A program made the position numbers and the translations under genes. From IMG/VR virus record IMGVR_UViG_3300042261_000868, positions 1-64,000 of that record: DNA of 64,000 nt, one strand, 5' to 3'. Under the pieces are notes generated by a model that saw nothing but the letters and a program-made list of their open reading frames with translations, searched no databases and was not told where the DNA came from. The stretch comes from a virus. Below are positions 61,325 to 64,000 of the stretch, piece after piece (within the stretch, counting starts at the first letter, position 1; each line of letters opens with the position of its first letter).

Positions 61325-61938
61325 AATATTTTCTCCATGTGCATTATACTGAATACTTGTTCTTTAAGGCGATCTATCCATCCGTCGCGGTCTTCGTTAA
61401 TTACAATGTAATCCCAAACTTCAGGCTTTTCAATATCTGGTAACTCACCATCAGCCCCGTCATTTTTAAATACTCCACCAGGGCGATGAATTAAAATCTT
61501 TAATAATCTTGGTGTGGGTTCATCCTTTATATATTTCTTTTTATAAAATTCAAAAGAGCGAGTAAAACAAGCACTTTCATTTGGGAATCTATAATCAGAT
61601 ACGATACCAATTTTTGCATCTGAAAGGAGTAATTCTTGATAAACACTATTGGCCCACACATCAGACCAGATCGCTCTTGCTGCACAACCCTCTTTAATAA
61701 GAACATCTCTGACACTTAAACCACCTAGATGCTCTGGCTTAGACATTTTATAGTTATTATCGTCCATCTTATAAAAGTCTAAATTATACCTTTCAGCGAC
61801 TTGCTGTTTCAATAGTTTTGCAAAATAACTCCTACAATATGGAATTTTTTTATCTTTAAAAGTCTCTTCAAGGATATTACAACAAGTATCTTTACCGTGC
61901 TGTTGACGGTGGCCGAACAAAAGAATATGGGACAACAT
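61321..61938 (-). CDS. 1: Deoxynucleoside monophosphate kinase (T4 gp1-like)
   Basis: A 205-residue kinase that phosphorylates dNMPs for phage DNA synthesis. The P-loop is GHRQQHGKDT (9-18) with K16. The LID/substrate region includes SVRDVLIKEGCAARAIWSDVW, and IVSDYRFPNE is the Walker-B-like D-x-R-FPNE segment characteristic of phage dNMP kinases. Length is a little shorter than T4 gp1 (241). It is coupled to the downstream zinc-ribbon gene and probably transcribed from the promoter just before it. Confidence 0.86.
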   Translation of the reverse strand: MLSHILLFGHRQQHGKDTCCNILEETFKDKKIPYCRSYFAKLLKQQVAERYNLDFYKMDDNNYKMSKPEHLGGLSVRDVLIKEGCAARAIWSDVWANSVYQELLLSDAKIGIVSDYRFPNESACFTRSFEFYKKKYIKDEPTPRLLKILIHRPGGVFKNDGADGELPDIEKPEVWDYIVINEDRDGWIDRLKEQVFSIMHMEKIL

Positions 61939-61966
61939 AAACGACTCCTTCGCTATTATTACACTT

Positions 61967-61993
61967 ATTATAAGTGCAAGATAATAGTTTCAA
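61967..61993 (-). promoter_or_regulatory. Sigma-70-like promoter for dNMP kinase operon, with palindrome
   Basis: On the minus strand TTGAAA (61993-61988), a 15-base spacer and TATAAT (61972-61967). A small palindrome, CACTTAT-T-ATAAGTG (61962-61976), covers the -10 region and could be an operator. AAGGAG precedes the kinase start. Confidence 0.45.
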
Positions 61994-62181
61994 TCACTGT
62001 TTTTTGATTTACGGAAGAAGCCATCGCCCAAATTTTCATTTTGCTCGCTTTTTTGTTCAAGCATCACAGAGCTAATACCTTCACGAAGGCATTTTGGACA
62101 AATGATATTCTGATTACAACTTCCAGCTTTTACTGAAATAGTTACACTCTGACATGTTGGACATCTAAACATTATTTCCAT
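61990..62181 (-). CDS. Small zinc-ribbon protein
   Basis: A 63-residue protein with two CxxC knuckles: FRCPTCQSV at the start and NIICPKCLREG after ~18 residues. This is a complete four-Cys zinc ribbon. The C-terminal ~25 residues are charged and disordered. Start either at ATG 62181 or three codons later. It follows its upstream neighbour by one base. Function unknown; such ribbons often bind nucleic acid or RNA polymerase. Confidence 0.72.
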   Translation of the reverse strand: MEIMFRCPTCQSVTISVKAGSCNQNIICPKCLREGISSVMLEQKSEQNENLGDGFFRKSKNSD

Positions 62182-62182
62182 A

Positions 62183-62560
62183 TTATTTCCTTAAACCAAA
62201 CCTCTGATATAGTAATTGATCTTGAGTTAACTTTGGTTTGTTTAAATAGCTCAAGTTAGAATTAGATTGCTGCTCTTGGAATCGTGCCATCTGAATTCGC
62301 TGTTGTGGGCGTAAGTGTTGTATGTTTGGAGGAGGTGGTGCTTGACGTTTGATACCAAGCATTTCTGGACTAATATCAGCGGGTAAACCATTTTCTTGAA
62401 TAATACCCATTGCTATTTGCTTCCTAATAGCTTGTTTAGTTTCTTCTTGCTCTTTAATGGTGTGATTAAGATTAGCTCTTACGACAAACCATTTTGTTTG
62501 CTTAGGATCGTATGGCAATTCTTCTGGGTTGTCAAAATCTGTTTCTGAGCTAATATACAT
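62183..62560 (-). CDS. Gln/Pro-rich protein, unknown
   Basis: A 125-residue protein. The N-terminal half is a small helical region (KWFVVRANLNHTIKEQEETKQA). The second half is a disordered Pro/Gln-rich tail (RQAPPPPNIQHLRPQQRIQ) ending in LTQDQLLYQRFGLRK. AGGAGA precedes ATG 62560, and a late-promoter octamer lies only ten bases upstream. No family recognised. Confidence 0.72.
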   Translation of the reverse strand: MYISSETDFDNPEELPYDPKQTKWFVVRANLNHTIKEQEETKQAIRKQIAMGIIQENGLPADISPEMLGIKRQAPPPPNIQHLRPQQRIQMARFQEQQSNSNLSYLNKPKLTQDQLLYQRFGLRK

Positions 62561-62569
62561 AACATCTCC

Positions 62570-62577
62570 TATTTATA
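62570..62577 (-). promoter_or_regulatory. T4-type late promoter octamer on minus strand (TATAAATA)
   Basis: Exact TATAAATA on the minus strand in the 21-base gap between two minus-strand genes, directly followed by GGAGA and ATG 62560. The expected transcript start would be very near the start codon, which may cut off the Shine-Dalgarno. It could be real or a chance match. Confidence 0.35.
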
Positions 62578-62581
62578 AGAG

Positions 62582-63577
62582 TCAGAGTACCAAGTATCCA
62601 TGTGTTGTAACATTCATGCAATACTTATAGACGGTTTCATACTCTTTAAGTAATTGCACTATTTTAACAGTTTTCTCTAATTTATCTCCATTAACTTCAT
62701 AGAGACTTAAAATTTTAAGTTGCTTGTGGGCATGGAGAAGATAATTATAGAAGTTAATAACCCCATGCACAGTTCGAGCCAATAAACGATTATTAAATGC
62801 CATAGCAACTTGTGGGTGCTTAACAATGTTCTCTGGGAGTGTCTTATGGGAAACTTCTGTCCAAATTTTTCCAATGTTGTTGCAAGTATCCCTAATATCA
62901 GCGGAAACCGATCTAGCGGGATTGTTCTGTTTTTGGAGTGCTATGTTTTCCCTCTGCATCTGAATGATGTTCTCCATTAAATCGTCAGGAATAAAAAACT
63001 CTGGCTCATCACAACCGATTAGATAAAGATAGTCCCTTGATTTATCATTAGCTTTTATGCTGGCAACATATTGAATCGTCTGTGGTTTGTTTGTCCAATT
63101 ATTGCAGATAAGAGCATATCTCTTAAACTCTTCCTCATCGGAGCCGCTATTGCACTTATTGATAATTGTTTGTTTGCTTCCTTTCATCTGAAAGCAACCA
63201 AAAAAGGTAGATGTGCTGGACTCTGAACGTCTCCCAAACAACTGATCCAAGGTTTTAATTTTACGGTTCTTAAGATATTTCGTGGAGTTACCTCCAAAGA
63301 AATCTGGAGTGTTGATTCGCTCATGCTGGCTAGTAAACCCAACATTCCAGATGGTAGAAAGCCCAATGTGGTCAAATGGATTACCTTGCTCCTTTTCCAA
63401 TTCAGACAATTCAAAAAACATATTCAAGTATGACTTAGCAGAAATTGAAGCAGTTGGAGTATTGGTACTATCTGTACCCGATGCTGGGTCAAGGCTAATA
63501 ATAGTCCCACCCATAATTGCGGTACGGAGATTGTTTATTTTAAAAGTCTCTTCAATTTTCTTGATGGGATCACTCAT
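62582..63577 (-). CDS. Unknown 331-residue protein
   Basis: I do not recognise this protein. It is mixed alpha-beta: IMGGTIISLDPASGTDST near the start, then ELSELEKEQGNPFDHIGLST and an aromatic FFGGNSTKYLKNRKIKTLDQLFG. A long C-terminal helical part (LLARTVHGVINFYNYLLHAH, VKIVQLLKEYETVYKYCMN) follows. The start overlaps the upstream gene by eight bases. It is the longest gene of the minus-strand operon and is probably co-translated with its neighbour. Confidence 0.75.
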   Translation of the reverse strand: MSDPIKKIEETFKINNLRTAIMGGTIISLDPASGTDSTNTPTASISAKSYLNMFFELSELEKEQGNPFDHIGLSTIWNVGFTSQHERINTPDFFGGNSTKYLKNRKIKTLDQLFGRRSESSTSTFFGCFQMKGSKQTIINKCNSGSDEEEFKRYALICNNWTNKPQTIQYVASIKANDKSRDYLYLIGCDEPEFFIPDDLMENIIQMQRENIALQKQNNPARSVSADIRDTCNNIGKIWTEVSHKTLPENIVKHPQVAMAFNNRLLARTVHGVINFYNYLLHAHKQLKILSLYEVNGDKLEKTVKIVQLLKEYETVYKYCMNVTTHGYLVL

Positions 63578-64000
63578 ATGTCATCCATTCCTTAAGGTTT
63601 TTGGGTTCTGTTAGGACTCCTTTTTTAACAAGGTAATCGCATACCTTTATGTTAAACTCTACATCCATAAGTATTCTGTCTTTAATAATAGGATTGCCGT
63701 TGAATATAGCAGCACAAGAGTCAGATGGTACGATAGCATTGTTAAAGAACTTAAACATCCAATCCATGTCATTAATGGTCAATGTATCCTTACGATCATT
63801 GATCCAATTATTGATTGAATCAATGAGTTTTCCAAGGATATCAACACGTTCTGTCTTAACACCTTCAATCTTGGTAGTTAATGCTTCGGTAATCAACTGT
63901 TCATTATTATCATAGTCAAGCAAATGGTCAATAGTTATATTACAACCCCTCTTTGAGAATTCGGCCAACCATTCATCGGCAAATTGTTCACCCAAATAGG
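63570..64000 (-). CDS. Unknown protein, 5' end outside window
   Basis: The frame is open up to the window edge. The only in-window start near the edge is a TTG at 63995, and the codons before it remain open, so the true start probably lies beyond base 64000. About 143 residues are visible. They are mostly helical: ADEWLAEFSKRGCNITIDHLL, DILGKLIDSINNWINDRK and EFNIKVCDYLVKKGV. Not recognised. Confidence 0.7.
   Translation of the reverse strand, partial: YLGEQFADEWLAEFSKRGCNITIDHLLDYDNNEQLITEALTTKIEGVKTERVDILGKLIDSINNWINDRKDTLTINDMDWMFKFFNNAIVPSDSCAAIFNGNPIIKDRILMDVEFNIKVCDYLVKKGVLTEPKNLKEWMTYE

Overview
The window looks like part of the genome of a large, AT-rich, T4-superfamily tailed phage with a contractile tail. 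The best evidence is a run of T4-type genes: a clamp-loader small subunit (gp62-like), RegA, a gp61-like primase, baseplate proteins gp5, gp25, gp6 and gp7-like, and a gp1-like dNMP kinase. Genes are tightly packed with ATGA and TAATG overlaps. Exact matches to the T4 late-promoter octamer TATAAATA sit in several short gaps ahead of virion or lysis genes. No tRNA, rRNA, integrase or CRISPR array was seen. The host cannot be named; a phage-encoded GDP-sugar pathway of colitose type suggests, by inference only, a Gram-negative host with an O-antigen-like surface. Both window ends cut through genes.

Layout. 1-2656 (+): end of an unknown Met/Gln-rich protein, clamp-loader subunit, RegA, primase. 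2691-7239 (+): sugar cassette with Gmd, a Fcl/ColC-like epimerase-reductase, a glycosyltransferase, a ColD-like PLP dehydratase and an FkbM methyltransferase. 7232-10691 (-): four glycosyltransferases, one of the GT10 (fucosyltransferase) family. 10798-17211 (+): exported transglycosylase-like lysis protein, an acidic Ala-rich protein, a 1597-residue protein that appears to join three nucleotidyltransferase domains, and a tiny Cys-tailed protein. 17350-26872 (+): B12-dependent ribonucleotide reductase, a second small glycosylation cassette, HNH endonuclease, three small unknowns, Cas4/RecB-like nuclease, NAD-dependent DNA ligase and a small basic protein. 26955-59584 (+): baseplate and tail-fibre/adhesin block with very large proteins. 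59585-59720: stacked hairpins between convergent operons. 59721-64000 (-): unknowns, ClpP-like protease, two zinc-ribbon proteins and a dNMP kinase.

How the parts fit. Replication and nucleotide genes (clamp loader, primase, RNR, ligase, kinase, nuclease) supply and process DNA, and RegA probably tunes early translation. The sugar genes can convert GDP-mannose to GDP-4-keto-6-deoxymannose and on to GDP-fucose or GDP-colitose, with a GT10 enzyme and other transferases to use it; the acceptor (virion, DNA or host surface) is unknown. The tail block carries a recurring small beta module, kelch-like and FG-GAP-like propellers, poly-Ser linkers, a concanavalin-like C-terminal domain, and a fibre gene holding a GC-rich, internally duplicated block that looks imported.

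The most notable candidates for undescribed biology are the triple-nucleotidyltransferase protein (12252-17045), the phage-encoded colitose-type pathway with its GT10 transferase, the shared receptor-like module across four tail proteins, and the GC-rich patch inside the fibre gene.
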